Shown here: positions 34,139 through 43,275 of the stretch, piece by piece | Layout: each line of letters starts with the position of its first letter | Numbering within the stretch: position 1 is the first letter of the stretch | Origin: Neisseria weaveri | GTDB taxonomy: Bacteria; Pseudomonadota; Gammaproteobacteria; Burkholderiales; Neisseriaceae | Direction: 5' to 3' | NCBI RefSeq assembly: GCF_900638685.1 | Contig: NZ_LR134533.1 | Span: 1,860,001 to 1,924,000, forward strand | Length of the DNA stretch: 64,000 nt | The notes under the pieces: generated by a model | What the model was told of the DNA's origin: nothing | What the model saw: the letters and a program-made list of their open reading frames with translations, nothing else | The model's database searches: none | Position numbers and translations under genes: made by a program

Positions 34139-35572
34139 TTAGTTTTTGCAGTCCAACATATCTTTGCGGATATCGCGCAGTACGAATGCAGCCGTATCCT
34201 CGTCTTCGGCCTGAACCCACACAAACAGTTTGGCGACAATCTTGCCGAGAAACACTTTTTCCAATGCATCGGCTTCGCCCAAATTATATTGCGCTAAGAA
34301 ATCGGCAATATCGGCGGGCAGGGCGGTACACTCGGCTTGGCGGATGTCGGTAAAGCGTTTGTCCGATTGCAGGCGCTCCAGCAGGGTTTGGTTTTTATCG
34401 AGCTTGATGCCTTGTTCTTTCTCTTCGATGGTGGCGCGGGTGAATTGGTCGTAAATCTCCGCGTAGAGCATATCGTTGGGGCCTTCGAAGATGGTGAAGG
34501 GGCGGATGTCGATGGCAATGTTGCTGGCGGGGTGGCCGTGTTCGAAGCCTTTGGCGCCGAGCAGTTTTTGCAGGATTTGCGCCGCGCCGTAGGTGTATTC
34601 GGTGGCCAGCGTTTTGATGATGTTGGCTTCCATCAGCTGGTGTGCGACGGCGGCATCGGGGGCGACGCGGTTGCAGGTGAAGCGGTAGAGCACTTGCGAG
34701 ATGCCGTAGCGTTGCATGATTTCGCGGCATTCGCGGGCGACGAATTTGATGTCTTGCTTCACGAAACGGTTCATGTTTTCAATGATGTATTCCATGATGC
34801 CGTGGGTCATGCCCACCAGTTGCAGGCGGCTGCGGATGAAGATGTTTTGGAACGCGCGCAAGCCGGCGGCATCGCTTTCGGAAAGTTTCATCACGCAATC
34901 GGCGGGGATTTGGGCATCAATATGGTTGACCGCATAGCGCACGGCGAGCAAGCCTTCGGAATTGAGGGTTTCGCAGCGGATGTATTGTTTGGGCACCAGC
35001 AGCAGGTTGATGGTTTTCGACAGTTTGCCGTTTTTACGCTCTTTGGCGGCAACCAGCAGAAATTCGCTGGTGGAATTGCCTTGCCAGTATTTGGTTGCGT
35101 TAACGTAAACGGTTTGTTCGTCGATATATTCGTAATACGACTGCATTTCGCGGGCAATTGCGGCGCCGGAGGTTTCCGGCTCGGTAATGGCGAGGCCGCC
35201 GCCTTCGCCGTTGAAAATGAAATCGAGGCCGGTGCGGATTTGGGCGTCGTTGCCGAATTCGACCAGAGGCTGCAAAACCAATGCGCCTTCGATACCGGTG
35301 CGCAGGGTAACGGGTACGCCGTAATGGCCGGCGATGCGCAATACTTCCTGAATTTCAAACTGGCTGCTTTTTCTGCCGCCGTGCTTTTCGGCTAAAAAGG
35401 GCAGCAGCAGGCCGGCTTTTTTCAGCTCCAGCCATTTGTTTTCGGGAAGGTATTGCATCAGATTGATTCCGTTTGGAAAGATGCGTTTGAATGCAGATTC
35501 GATGTGCTGTAAGAAATCAGCGGTGTTCATCTTAATGAGCTGTGCTTCCAAAATACCTGATGCCATATTCAT
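34139..35572 (-). CDS. Acyl-CoA dehydrogenase family protein
   Basis: A 477-residue flavoenzyme of the acyl-CoA dehydrogenase superfamily. It shows GLAITEPETSGAAIAREM (FAD/substrate loop, about residues 128-145), then a beta-domain (YVNATKYWQGNSTSEFLLVA), and the C-terminal helical domain with LLGAKGFEHGHPASNIAIDI and FTIFEGPNDMLYAEIYDQF, where family members bind flavin and place the catalytic base. Its role in fatty-acid oxidation is likely but the substrate is unknown. It is shorter than FadE of E. coli. A fadD gene lies 21 kb away. The start is the first ATG at 35572; one at 35530 is also possible. Confidence 0.85.
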   Translation of the reverse strand: MNMASGILEAQLIKMNTADFLQHIESAFKRIFPNGINLMQYLPENKWLELKKAGLLLPFLAEKHGGRKSSQFEIQEVLRIAGHYGVPVTLRTGIEGALVLQPLVEFGNDAQIRTGLDFIFNGEGGGLAITEPETSGAAIAREMQSYYEYIDEQTVYVNATKYWQGNSTSEFLLVAAKERKNGKLSKTINLLLVPKQYIRCETLNSEGLLAVRYAVNHIDAQIPADCVMKLSESDAAGLRAFQNIFIRSRLQLVGMTHGIMEYIIENMNRFVKQDIKFVARECREIMQRYGISQVLYRFTCNRVAPDAAVAHQLMEANIIKTLATEYTYGAAQILQKLLGAKGFEHGHPASNIAIDIRPFTIFEGPNDMLYAEIYDQFTRATIEEKEQGIKLDKNQTLLERLQSDKRFTDIRQAECTALPADIADFLAQYNLGEADALEKVFLGKIVAKLFVWVQAEDEDTAAFVLRDIRKDMLDCKN

Positions 35573-35749
35573 CTATTTCCGTTTTTTTAGAGTTTAGAGT
35601 CAAATTTCTAGAAGCGTATTTATAACATACTTTTGGCATTTTGATAATATTGGTAAATTTAGCGGTATGGTCGGCAAAAAAGGTGATTGGAATAAGGTAA
35701 ATCTGTAGCAGCCAACCCGATAGGTTGTTGATGAATGATGTGGCTTGCT

Positions 35750-35787
35750 GTGAAAAGGCCGTCTGAAAATTTCAGACGGCCTTTTCA
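35750..35787 (-). terminator. DUS hairpin terminator of the TRIC-like gene
   Basis: GTGAAAAGGCCGTCTGAAA and its complement, a stem of about 18 bp, located 47 bases past the stop on the minus strand. Confidence 0.78.
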
Positions 35788-35834
35788 CTGATCATGAATA
35801 GTTTGATTAAGTCCGGCAAGACGGGCGCAGTTTG

Positions 35835-36440
35835 TTAAAAACGGGGTAAAGCCCAGGCAACACGGTGCGCCCAGAGACGAAGCAGATAACCGGCGATAAG
35901 CAGAATATTCAAGGCAAACGGATTAATCCAACCGAGCAGGTCGAGGCAATACATGGCGATGCCGATAATAACGGATACGGTGCCGTAGAAGTCTTTTCTT
36001 AAAATCATGGGGATGTCGTTGACCAACATGTCGCGCACAATGCCGCCTCCGACGGCGGTAATGAAGCCGAGCATGACCACACCGAATATATTGAGGTCGA
36101 GCGATAAGCCCAGTTGTGCGCCGGTAATGGTGAAGGCTACCAGCCCGAGCGAGTCGGCCAGCAGGAAAACGGTGGCCAGTTCGCGTTTTTGGGTGTGTTG
36201 GAGTTTAAACAGCCAAGACAGCAGCAGGGTAATGCCGATAACGATCCACGCGGTATTTTGTGTAAAGGCTAATGGAATGCGCCCGATAATGGCGTCGCGG
36301 ATGATGCCGCCGCCGATAGCGGTCAGGAGGGCGAGAATCAAAACGCCGAGCATATCGAGTTTTTTGCGTACGCCGACCAAATAGCCGGATAAGGCGAACG
36401 CGGCGGTACCGATAATGTGTATGATGTCCGTAGTTGTCAT
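35835..36440 (-). CDS. TRIC-like cation channel family protein (UPF0126/YicG)
   Basis: A 201-residue membrane protein with six to seven segments arranged as two repeats. Each repeat carries the glycine motif: ALLTAIGGGIIRDAIIGRIP (about 39-58) and GFITAVGGGIVRDMLVNDIP (about 124-143). This double GGGxxRD pattern defines the UPF0126/TRIC-like family. Structures of relatives suggest a trimeric K+ channel, but other substrates (glycine) have been proposed. It is monocistronic, with DUS hairpins on both sides. Confidence 0.92.
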   Translation of the reverse strand: MTTTDIIHIIGTAAFALSGYLVGVRKKLDMLGVLILALLTAIGGGIIRDAIIGRIPLAFTQNTAWIVIGITLLLSWLFKLQHTQKRELATVFLLADSLGLVAFTITGAQLGLSLDLNIFGVVMLGFITAVGGGIVRDMLVNDIPMILRKDFYGTVSVIIGIAMYCLDLLGWINPFALNILLIAGYLLRLWAHRVAWALPRF

Positions 36441-36461
36441 GGTAATGCGTTTTTATTTAAT

Positions 36462-36488
36462 AAGGCCGTCTGAAAATTTTCAGACGGC
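36462..36488 (-). terminator. DUS hairpin terminator of ppa
   Basis: AAGGCCGTCTGAAAA and TTTTCAGACGGCC, located 25 bases past the ppa stop on the minus strand. Confidence 0.72.
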
Positions 36489-36512
36489 CCGTTTGATTAA
36501 GGCAATGTGTGA

Positions 36513-37043
36513 TTATTTGTTGTTCCAGCGTTCGATGGATTCTTTAATCACTTTTTTGGCCTCTTCAACGTCGCCCCAAGATTCTACTTTGGTTGAACCC
36601 GGTTTTTTCAGGGCTTTGTAGTTGTTGAAGTGGAACTCGATTTGTTTGATCAGTTGCTGCGGCAGATCCGCCAGGCTGTTGTAGGCGTTGCCGTTGTTGC
36701 GGTCGTCGGCCGGTACGCAAACGATTTTGTCGTCCACTTCGCCGTCGTCAACGAATTTCATCACGCCGATCACTTTGGCTTCCAAGAAAATGCCGGTAGC
36801 CAAAGGCTGTTCGGTAATCAGCAATACATCCAGCTCGTCGCCGTCTTCGTCGAGGGTTTGCGGAATAAAACCGTAGTTGGTGGGTTTGGCGAAAATGGCA
36901 GGCTCTACGCGGTCGAGTTGGAAAGCGGCAACTTTGCGGTTCCATTCGATTTTGTGGTTGCTGCCGGCAGGGATTTCGTTCACAACATTGATAATGCCTG
37001 CGTCAACGTCGCCCGGAGTCAGGATTTGGTTAAAGTCAGCCAT
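36513..37043 (-). CDS. ppa: Inorganic pyrophosphatase
   Basis: A 176-residue family I soluble pyrophosphatase that hydrolyses PPi and pulls biosynthetic reactions forward. The active-site signature DEDGDELDVLL (about residues 65-75) provides the metal-binding aspartates. IPAGSNHKIEWNRK and NYGFIPQTL are also diagnostic. The start ATG at 37043 follows GAGGAA on the minus strand; an ORF opening at 37061 only adds six residues. Confidence 0.96.
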   Translation of the reverse strand: MADFNQILTPGDVDAGIINVVNEIPAGSNHKIEWNRKVAAFQLDRVEPAIFAKPTNYGFIPQTLDEDGDELDVLLITEQPLATGIFLEAKVIGVMKFVDDGEVDDKIVCVPADDRNNGNAYNSLADLPQQLIKQIEFHFNNYKALKKPGSTKVESWGDVEEAKKVIKESIERWNNK

Positions 37044-37116
37044 GGGAAGATTCCTCGTCAAATTGAATAGTGTTCAAACGGCAAGAGTATATCAGTTTTA
37101 ATGTGGGGGCTGAAGA

Positions 37117-37148
37117 TTTCAGACGGCCTCACGGGCGGCCGTCTGAAA
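37117..37148. repeat. Inverted DUS pair upstream of ppa
   Basis: TTTCAGACGGCC and GGCCGTCTGAAA with an 8-base loop, in the divergent region between ppa and zapE. A single AG-type DUS follows at 37265-37276. Confidence 0.7.
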
Positions 37149-37320
37149 AAAACCGCGTTTCAGTGTTGGCATTTTATTGCATAGATATTCGGCTTTTAAA
37201 TTAAAAAACAAATGGTTTGCATCAATTTGTGTTTAATTGCACAAATCGGGCATAAATCGCTTGGAGGCCGTCTGAAATCATTTATAATGCCAGTTTGCTT
37301 ATTTCTGATGAATGGTTGCT

Positions 37321-38481
37321 ATGAACAATAATGAAGACCGTTTTGTTGCACCGGATTTTGCAAACCACAGCCCGCTAACCTGGTATCAGACTGCTTCGCA
37401 ACAGCCTGCATTTATTAAAGATGCGGCTCAGGCTAAAGCCATTGAATATCTCGACCGCCTATGGACGGAATTGATGATGTTCAAGCGCAAACGCAACCGT
37501 TTTCTCGGGCGCAGCCTGCGTTCTCCGCAGTTGCCTAAGGGTCTGTATTTTTACGGCGGAGTCGGTCGGGGTAAAAGTTTTCTGATGGATGTGTTTTACG
37601 GCTGTCTGCCGTACCGTCGCAAACGCAGGGTACATTTCCACGCATTTATGGCGGAAGTGCATCAGCGTATGAAGGCCTATAAAAGTGAAGCTGATCCGTT
37701 GAAGTCGATGGCGGCGGAAATTGCCAAAGAAACCCGTGTTTTGTGTTTTGACGAATTTCATGTCAGCGATATTGCCGACGCAATGATTTTAGGACGTTTG
37801 CTGGAAAATCTGTTTGAATTCGGCGTGGTTTTGGTGGCTACATCCAACTATGCGCCGTCCGAACTTTATCCGCAAGGGCAAAACCGCAGCAGTTTCCTGC
37901 CGACCATTGCTTTGATTGAAGACAAGCTGACGGTATTGAATGTGGATGGCGGAGAAGATTTCCGTTTGCGCACTTTGAAACCTGCCGAAGTGTTTTATAT
38001 TCCCGATAGCAGTGAAAACGAGCAAAAACTGGCCGAACTGTTTTCTCAAATGACTCAGGGCGGAACCAAACAACCCAAGCAAATTACCATCCACGACCGC
38101 CAAATCCAATGTAATGCGGAAAAAGACAAAGCGATTTGGTTTGATTTCAGAGCGTTGTGTTTCGGGCCGCGATCGCAAGCGGATTATCTGTATTTGGCTG
38201 AAAATTACGAAATTATTTTTGTATCGGGTATTGAAAAACTCAGCGAGGCCGAACGTGCAGAAGCACGACGCCTGACTTGGTTGATTGACGTTTTATATGA
38301 TTATCGGGTTAAGCTGTGTGCCACTTGCGCCGTGCCGCCGGAAGAAATTTACACTGAGGGCGATTTTGCCAATGAATTTGTCAGAACCGTCAGCCGTATT
38401 GTGGAAATGCAGTCGGAAGAATACTTAAACCAACCCCATTTGACTCTGGGTAATAAGCAGAAAAAAAATCACAGTAATTAA
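37321..38481 (+). CDS. zapE: AFG1-family ATPase ZapE
   Basis: About 386 residues. A P-loop ATPase of the AFG1/ZapE family linked to cell division in proteobacteria. Walker A is FYGGVGRGKSFLMDVFY (about residues 78-94), Walker B is LCFDEFHVSDIADAM (about 140-154), followed by VATSNYAPSELYP with sensor 1. The C-terminus IVEMQSEEYLNQPH is typical of ZapE. ATG codons at 37312 and 37321 are both possible; neither has a clear ribosome site, and the choice is arbitrary within three residues. It is a monocistronic unit ahead of ndk. Confidence 0.93.
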   Translation: MNNNEDRFVAPDFANHSPLTWYQTASQQPAFIKDAAQAKAIEYLDRLWTELMMFKRKRNRFLGRSLRSPQLPKGLYFYGGVGRGKSFLMDVFYGCLPYRRKRRVHFHAFMAEVHQRMKAYKSEADPLKSMAAEIAKETRVLCFDEFHVSDIADAMILGRLLENLFEFGVVLVATSNYAPSELYPQGQNRSSFLPTIALIEDKLTVLNVDGGEDFRLRTLKPAEVFYIPDSSENEQKLAELFSQMTQGGTKQPKQITIHDRQIQCNAEKDKAIWFDFRALCFGPRSQADYLYLAENYEIIFVSGIEKLSEAERAEARRLTWLIDVLYDYRVKLCATCAVPPEEIYTEGDFANEFVRTVSRIVEMQSEEYLNQPHLTLGNKQKKNHSN

Positions 38482-38498
38482 CCAAACGGCAGGGAAAC

Positions 38499-38507
38499 TT
38501 GTTAGAA
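38499..38507 (+). promoter_or_regulatory. Extended -10 promoter element for ndk
   Basis: TGTTAGAAT (TG, one base, TAGAAT) lies 68 bases before the ndk ATG. No clear -35 is seen, as often holds for extended -10 promoters. Confidence 0.45.
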
Positions 38508-38574
38508 TATGTGCCCATTTTTCTGTTTGTTTATTGTTATTGAGTCGAATTAATTTATTTTTAAGGAGAATTAA

Positions 38575-39000
38575 ATGGCTATCGAACGTACTATTTCCAT
38601 CATTAAACCTGATGCAGTGGCTAAAGATGTTATCGGTCAAATTTACAGCCGTTTTGAAAACAACGGCTTGCGCGTTATCGCTGCGAAAATGAAACACTTG
38701 AGCACCAAAGAAGCACAAGATTTCTACGCTGTTCACAAAGAACGTCCTTTCTTTGCCGATTTGGTAGCCTTTATGACCAGCGGTCCGGTAATGATTCAGG
38801 TTTTGGAAGGCGAAAACGCCGTTGCCAAAAACCGTGAATTGATGGGTGCAACCAACCCTAAAGAAGCCGCTCCCGGTACAATCCGCGCAGACTTTGCAGA
38901 GTCTATCGATGCTAACGCCGTTCACGGCTCCGACAGCGCTGAGAATGCCGCTATCGAAATCGCTTACTTCTTCAGCCAAAGCGAAATCTGCTCGCGTTAA
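38575..39000 (+). CDS. ndk: Nucleoside diphosphate kinase
   Basis: A 141-residue enzyme that transfers the gamma phosphate from ATP to NDPs through a phosphohistidine. The catalytic histidine is in NAVHGSDS (about residue 117), and the N-terminus [18 protein letters not shown] is the standard start. The full length matches the family. The ATG follows a perfect AAGGAG site. Confidence 0.98.
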   Translation: MAIERTISIIKPDAVAKDVIGQIYSRFENNGLRVIAAKMKHLSTKEAQDFYAVHKERPFFADLVAFMTSGPVMIQVLEGENAVAKNRELMGATNPKEAAPGTIRADFAESIDANAVHGSDSAENAAIEIAYFFSQSEICSR

Positions 39001-39011
39001 TGTTTAACATT

Positions 39012-39053
39012 ACCTTGAAGGCTGCCTGTTTTTCAGGCGGCCTCAAGGTTTTT
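39012..39053 (+). terminator. Terminator after ndk built from degenerate DUS
   Basis: CCTTGAAGGCTGCCTG pairs with CAGGCGGCCTCAAGG around a TTTTT loop and is followed by TTTTT. The core resembles DUS words that have drifted (CAGGCGGCCT). Confidence 0.75.
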
Positions 39054-39141
39054 AAACTGAGGCTGTTCGAATAAAGTTGCGATAAATAAAAGTCTATGTG
39101 AGCTGTTTCAGTTTAAAAAATAGAAGTGATTTGAAAGACAC

Positions 39142-40230
39142 ATGAAAACCAATCTGCTGAATTTTAACCTGCAAGGTCTGACCGAGCATTTTCAGGCCAT
39201 GGGCGAAAAGCCTTTTAGGGCGAAACAGGTTTTACGCTGGATCCATCAAGGCGGAGCTTCCGATTTTGCCGAAATGACCGATTTGGCAAAATCGTTGCGT
39301 TCAAAACTCGAAGAAAAAGCCGAAATTGCCGTTCCTGAGTTGATGACGTCGCAAATATCTTCAGACGGCACACGAAAATGGCTGCTTGATGTCGGAACGG
39401 GAAATGGCGTCGAAACCGTGTTTATTCCTGAGGCCGAGCGCGGAACGCTGTGTATTTCCTCTCAAGTCGGCTGTGCGTTGGAATGTACGTTTTGTTCTAC
39501 GGGCAGACAGGGTTTTAACCGGAATTTGACGGCAGCAGAAATTATCGGTCAGCTTTGGTGGGCAAATAAGGCAATGGGTGTTACTCCGAAAAATGAAAGG
39601 GTGATTTCCAATGTCGTGATGATGGGTATGGGCGAGCCGTTGGCCAATTTCGATAATGTGGTAACGGCATTGAGCATTATGTTGGATGACCACGGTTACG
39701 GTTTGTCTCGCAGGAGGGTAACGGTTTCCACATCAGGCATGGTACCGCAAATGGATCGCTTGAAAGAAGTGATGCCTGTGGCATTGGCTGTTTCTCTGCA
39801 TGCTTCGAATGATGAGGTGCGTGATGAAATCGTGCCGTTAAACAAAAAATATCCGTTGAGAGAATTAATGGCAGCCTGCCAACGTTATTTGGTCAAAGCA
39901 CCGCGCGATTTTATTACTTTTGAATATGTTATGTTGGACGGTGTCAATGATAAGCCTCAGCATGCATACGAGCTTATCGAGTTGGTAAAGGACGTGCCGT
40001 GTAAGTTTAACCTGATTCCGTTCAATCCTTTCCCTAATTCAGGATATGAGCGTTCCAGCAATGAAAATATCCGCATATTCAGAGATATTCTCCAACAAGC
40101 AGGCTTGGTGGTTACAGTGCGCAAGACCCGTGGGGATGATATCGATGCGGCATGCGGACAATTGGCAGGTCAGGTGCAAGATAAAACCAAGCGTCAGCAA
40201 AAATGGCAGCAAATAGCATTAGAACGCTGA
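39142..40230 (+). CDS. rlmN: Dual-specificity RNA methyltransferase RlmN
   Basis: A 362-residue radical-SAM enzyme that methylates C2 of A2503 in 23S rRNA and A37 of some tRNAs. The CxxxCxxC cluster motif is [15 protein letters not shown] (about residues 113-127). The N-terminal helical domain starts [20 protein letters not shown]. Both catalytic cysteines are present, the second in [17 protein letters not shown] near the C-terminus. It heads the cluster rlmN-pilW-rodZ-ispG-hisS-yfgM-der. Confidence 0.97.
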   Translation: MKTNLLNFNLQGLTEHFQAMGEKPFRAKQVLRWIHQGGASDFAEMTDLAKSLRSKLEEKAEIAVPELMTSQISSDGTRKWLLDVGTGNGVETVFIPEAERGTLCISSQVGCALECTFCSTGRQGFNRNLTAAEIIGQLWWANKAMGVTPKNERVISNVVMMGMGEPLANFDNVVTALSIMLDDHGYGLSRRRVTVSTSGMVPQMDRLKEVMPVALAVSLHASNDEVRDEIVPLNKKYPLRELMAACQRYLVKAPRDFITFEYVMLDGVNDKPQHAYELIELVKDVPCKFNLIPFNPFPNSGYERSSNENIRIFRDILQQAGLVVTVRKTRGDDIDAACGQLAGQVQDKTKRQQKWQQIALER

Positions 40231-40255
40231 AAATACTGAAAATAAAGGTGTGTTA

Positions 40256-41014
40256 ATGATAAACAAAATAGGTATTTTATGTTGTATATTGTTGTTGGGT
40301 GCTTGCGCTTCCGGTGCAGATAGGGTTGATAGCAAGACCAAAGAAAGGCAGATTTCGGATATTAAAACCCAACTGGCCATTGAATATATGCGCTCGCAAG
40401 ACTACCGGCAGGCAATTGTCAGTATTGATGAAGCGTTGGCGGCCAGCAGCAAAAATGAAAATGCCTGGTTGGTTCGTGCACAGATCTACCAATACTTAAA
40501 AGTGGCGGATAAGGCTCAGGAAAGCTTTTTGAAGGCATTGGCATTAAATCCGACAGGGGCGGAAGTCAACAATAATTACGGATGGTTTTTATGCAGCGTC
40601 CGTAATCAGCCTTCAGCAGGTATCGCCCATTTTGATAAGGCTTTATCCGATCCTACTTATCCTAATCCGCAAGTCGCTTATCTAAATAAAGGGATTTGCT
40701 CGGCCAAGATGGGACAATATTCTTTATCCGAAGCTTATCTGGAAAGAGCTTTGGCTGCGGCTCCGGGATTTGTTCCAGCTTTGAAAGAGTTGGCAAGAAC
40801 AAAAATGCTGGCAGGCCATCTGAAAGATGCCGATTATTATTTCAGACAATATCAAAGCAAAGTCGATGTTTTGCTGGCGGATGATTTATTGCTTGGTTGG
40901 AGATTGTCTAATGCATTGGGTAATTTTCAGGCGGCCTATGAATATGAAGCACAACTGAGAGCCAATTATCCCTATTCAGAAGAATTACAAATGATTGCAA
41001 CAGGACGCTTATAA
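40256..41014 (+). CDS. pilW: Type IV pilus biogenesis/stability lipoprotein PilW
   Basis: A 252-residue lipoprotein (signal MINKIGILCCILLLGACASG, cysteine near residue 17) made almost entirely of TPR repeats: about six, including NAWLVRAQIYQYLKVADKAQ, NNYGWFLCSVRNQPSAGIAH and AYLNKGICSAKMGQYSLSEA. This is PilW/PilF, the outer-membrane pilotin needed for PilQ assembly and stable type IV pili, and so for natural transformation. The start is the ATG at 40256, which follows AAAGGTG. Its stop overlaps the rodZ start. Confidence 0.92.
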   Translation: MINKIGILCCILLLGACASGADRVDSKTKERQISDIKTQLAIEYMRSQDYRQAIVSIDEALAASSKNENAWLVRAQIYQYLKVADKAQESFLKALALNPTGAEVNNNYGWFLCSVRNQPSAGIAHFDKALSDPTYPNPQVAYLNKGICSAKMGQYSLSEAYLERALAAAPGFVPALKELARTKMLAGHLKDADYYFRQYQSKVDVLLADDLLLGWRLSNALGNFQAAYEYEAQLRANYPYSEELQMIATGRL

Positions 41015-41937
41015 TGAACGATAACCAAAACCTTGAGCAAAACAGCAATGCGGCAGTCGAGCTTGGCCGTAAATTGCGAGAAGCACGCCAAAAGAAAGGC
41101 TTTTCCATTGGAGAAGTGGCGGAACGCTTAAAATTACCTGCCAGACAGATTGAAAGTTTGGAAAGCGGCAATCATGACAACCTGCCTGAACCTGTATTTG
41201 TACGCGGATTTTTGCGTACTTACGGCAGATTTTTAGATTTGGACAGTCAGGAAGTGTCCGATTATTTAGATAGAATCGCCCCCCAAGAACGCAGCAATGT
41301 TTATGCGGTAGAGCGTAAAAAGTCGGAATCGGGTTTGAATTATCAGCAGACTACGGTTCGTCCTTCATTGCCTAAATGGTTGATTGGATTATTTATCTTG
41401 GGATGTATCGGTGGCGGTATCTATGCTTGGCAAAGTAAATCTAACATGGAAAATGCCAAGCAGATTAATGAGAGTGTAGGTGCCAACGAAGTGGTTGCCC
41501 CCAATCTGCAAGCCAGCAATGTTTCTATTGTCGCTATGGATAGCAGCGAGCAGCAAGTCGAGGTGGCGCCTTTGGCTGCAAGTGCTGCTTCATCTGCGGA
41601 AGCTACGACAGCATCGGCCTCTGCAGCTCTTGTTTCAGCTTCATCAGCTGTTGCCGTTGATAATCAGGCGGCCAGTTCTGTTGACGGAGTTGCTGCCGAT
41701 GAGCTGGTGGTTAAAGTCCGCTACCGCTCTAATTTGGTGATTAAAGACAAAGAAGGGCAATTTGTCGTGAATAAAATCGTACCTGCCGGTAGTGAACACC
41801 GTTTTAAAGGTGGTGCGCCGTACGATGTATGGATTGGTTACGCTTTGGGAGCAACGGCCAACTACGGCGGAAAAGAAATTTCCGTATCCGCAAACATGGT
41901 CAGCAAAAAAACCTCGTCATTTAAAGCAGGTCAATAA
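41014..41937 (+). CDS. rodZ: RodZ-like cytoskeletal/HTH membrane protein
   Basis: A 307-residue protein. The N-terminal helix-turn-helix domain (about residues 16-85) reads LGRKLREARQKKGFSIGEVA then FVRGFLRTYGRFLDLD. One membrane helix follows (about 122-143, WLIGLFILGCIGGGIYAW). A long Ala/Ser/Val linker leads to a C-terminal DUF4115 domain (VVKVRYRSNLVIKDKEGQFV). In rods RodZ links MreB to wall synthesis; Neisseria are often cocci, so its task may differ. The ATG overlaps the pilW stop by one base, and ispG follows three bases after its stop. Confidence 0.9.
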   Translation: MNDNQNLEQNSNAAVELGRKLREARQKKGFSIGEVAERLKLPARQIESLESGNHDNLPEPVFVRGFLRTYGRFLDLDSQEVSDYLDRIAPQERSNVYAVERKKSESGLNYQQTTVRPSLPKWLIGLFILGCIGGGIYAWQSKSNMENAKQINESVGANEVVAPNLQASNVSIVAMDSSEQQVEVAPLAASAASSAEATTASASAALVSASSAVAVDNQAASSVDGVAADELVVKVRYRSNLVIKDKEGQFVVNKIVPAGSEHRFKGGAPYDVWIGYALGATANYGGKEISVSANMVSKKTSSFKAGQ

Positions 41938-41940
41938 AAA

Positions 41941-43206
41941 ATGCAAACCTTACAGCGCAGACAGACGCACCAAGTTCAAATTGACCATGTTACGGTAGGC
42001 TCGGATGCGCCGGTTGTGGTTCAATCTATGACAAATACCGATACCGCTGATGCGGAAGCAACGGCTTTGCAGGTTAAGGAGTTGAGCGATGCCGGTTCGG
42101 AAATTGTCCGGATTACGGTCAATAGTCCTGAAGCGGCGGCGAAAGTATCTGAAATCCGCCAACGCTTAAATGATATGGGATGTAACACCCCATTGGTCGG
42201 TGACTTCCATTTTAATGGCGAGCGTTTGTTACAAGAGTTTCCCGAGTGTGCCAAATCATTATCCAAATATCGGATTAACCCGGGCAATGTCGGTAAAGGT
42301 GCCAAAGGTGACGAGAAGTTCGCGTATATGATCCGTACTGCTGCTGAGTATGATAAAGCAGTCCGTATCGGCGTAAATTGGGGATCTTTGGATCAAAGTC
42401 TGGCTAAAAGAATGATGGATGCCAATTTGGCTTTGGCACAACCGAAAGCGCCTGAAGAAGTCATGAAAGAGGCGTTAATTGTTTCCGCTTTGGAATCTGC
42501 TCAAAAAGCCGTTGATTTAGGTTTGCCGGAAGATAAAATTATTTTGTCCTGCAAAGTCAGTTCTGTACAAGATTTGATTCAGGTTTATCGTGATTTAGGC
42601 AGCCGTTGCCATTATCCGCTGCATTTGGGTTTGACCGAAGCCGGTATGGGCAGCAAAGGTATCGTTGCTTCAACCGCGGCTTTATCCGTTTTGTTGCAGG
42701 AAGGTATCGGAGATACTATCCGTATTTCCCTAACCCCCGAACCGGGTGAATCCCGGACACAAGAAGTGGTTGTGGCTCAGGAAATTCTGCAAACCATGGG
42801 ACTTCGCTCATTTACCCCGTTAGTAACAGCTTGTCCAGGCTGTGGCCGGACAACCAGTACCGTTTTTCAAGAACTGGCGAGAGATATTCAAAGTTATTTG
42901 CGGAGTCAAATGGCTGTTTGGCGTTTGCAGTATCCCGGCGTGGAGTCGCTTAACGTGGCGGTAATGGGCTGCGTGGTTAACGGTCCGGGTGAAAGTAAAT
43001 TGGCCGATATCGGCATTAGTCTTCCCGGTACCGGTGAGACACCGGTAGCACCTGTTTACGTCGATGGTGAGCGTAAGGTGACGCTCAAGGGTGATAATAT
43101 GGCCGCAGAGTTTTTGGCTATTGTGCAGGAATATGTAGAGGCCAATTATGGAGAAGGCGGGCCGAAACGCCGGCAAGGCCGGGTGATTCCGATTAGGAAT
43201 ATCTAA
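41941..43206 (+). CDS. ispG: 4-hydroxy-3-methylbut-2-enyl-diphosphate synthase IspG
   Basis: A 421-residue 4Fe-4S enzyme of the MEP isoprenoid pathway, converting MEcPP to HMBPP. The N-terminal TIM barrel starts [15 protein letters not shown]. The C-terminal cluster ligands are in [14 protein letters not shown] (about residues 299-312) and [11 protein letters not shown] (about 341-351). Length and gene order (rodZ-ispG-hisS) match other proteobacteria. It starts three bases after rodZ, so expression is likely coupled. Confidence 0.97.
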   Translation: MQTLQRRQTHQVQIDHVTVGSDAPVVVQSMTNTDTADAEATALQVKELSDAGSEIVRITVNSPEAAAKVSEIRQRLNDMGCNTPLVGDFHFNGERLLQEFPECAKSLSKYRINPGNVGKGAKGDEKFAYMIRTAAEYDKAVRIGVNWGSLDQSLAKRMMDANLALAQPKAPEEVMKEALIVSALESAQKAVDLGLPEDKIILSCKVSSVQDLIQVYRDLGSRCHYPLHLGLTEAGMGSKGIVASTAALSVLLQEGIGDTIRISLTPEPGESRTQEVVVAQEILQTMGLRSFTPLVTACPGCGRTTSTVFQELARDIQSYLRSQMAVWRLQYPGVESLNVAVMGCVVNGPGESKLADIGISLPGTGETPVAPVYVDGERKVTLKGDNMAAEFLAIVQEYVEANYGEGGPKRRQGRVIPIRNI

Positions 43207-43214
43207 TCATATTG

Positions 43215-43241
43215 AGGCCGTCTGAAATTTTCAGACGGCAT
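43215..43241 (+). terminator. Mixed AG/AT uptake-sequence hairpin between ispG and hisS
   Basis: AGGCCGTCTGAA at 43215-43226 faces TTCAGACGGCAT at 43230-43241. The left arm is AG-type and the right arm AT-type, so the outermost bases do not pair. It may reduce read-through into hisS. Confidence 0.6.
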
Positions 43242-43275
43242 CATCTATTTAATCAATATTGTGTAGCAAAGATTT

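Noticed and set aside
34337-35395. A 352-codon plus-strand ORF
   Set aside because: It is the exact antisense of the acyl-CoA dehydrogenase gene, which has clear family motifs. The plus-strand product is a low-complexity Gly/Val/Phe-rich shadow.
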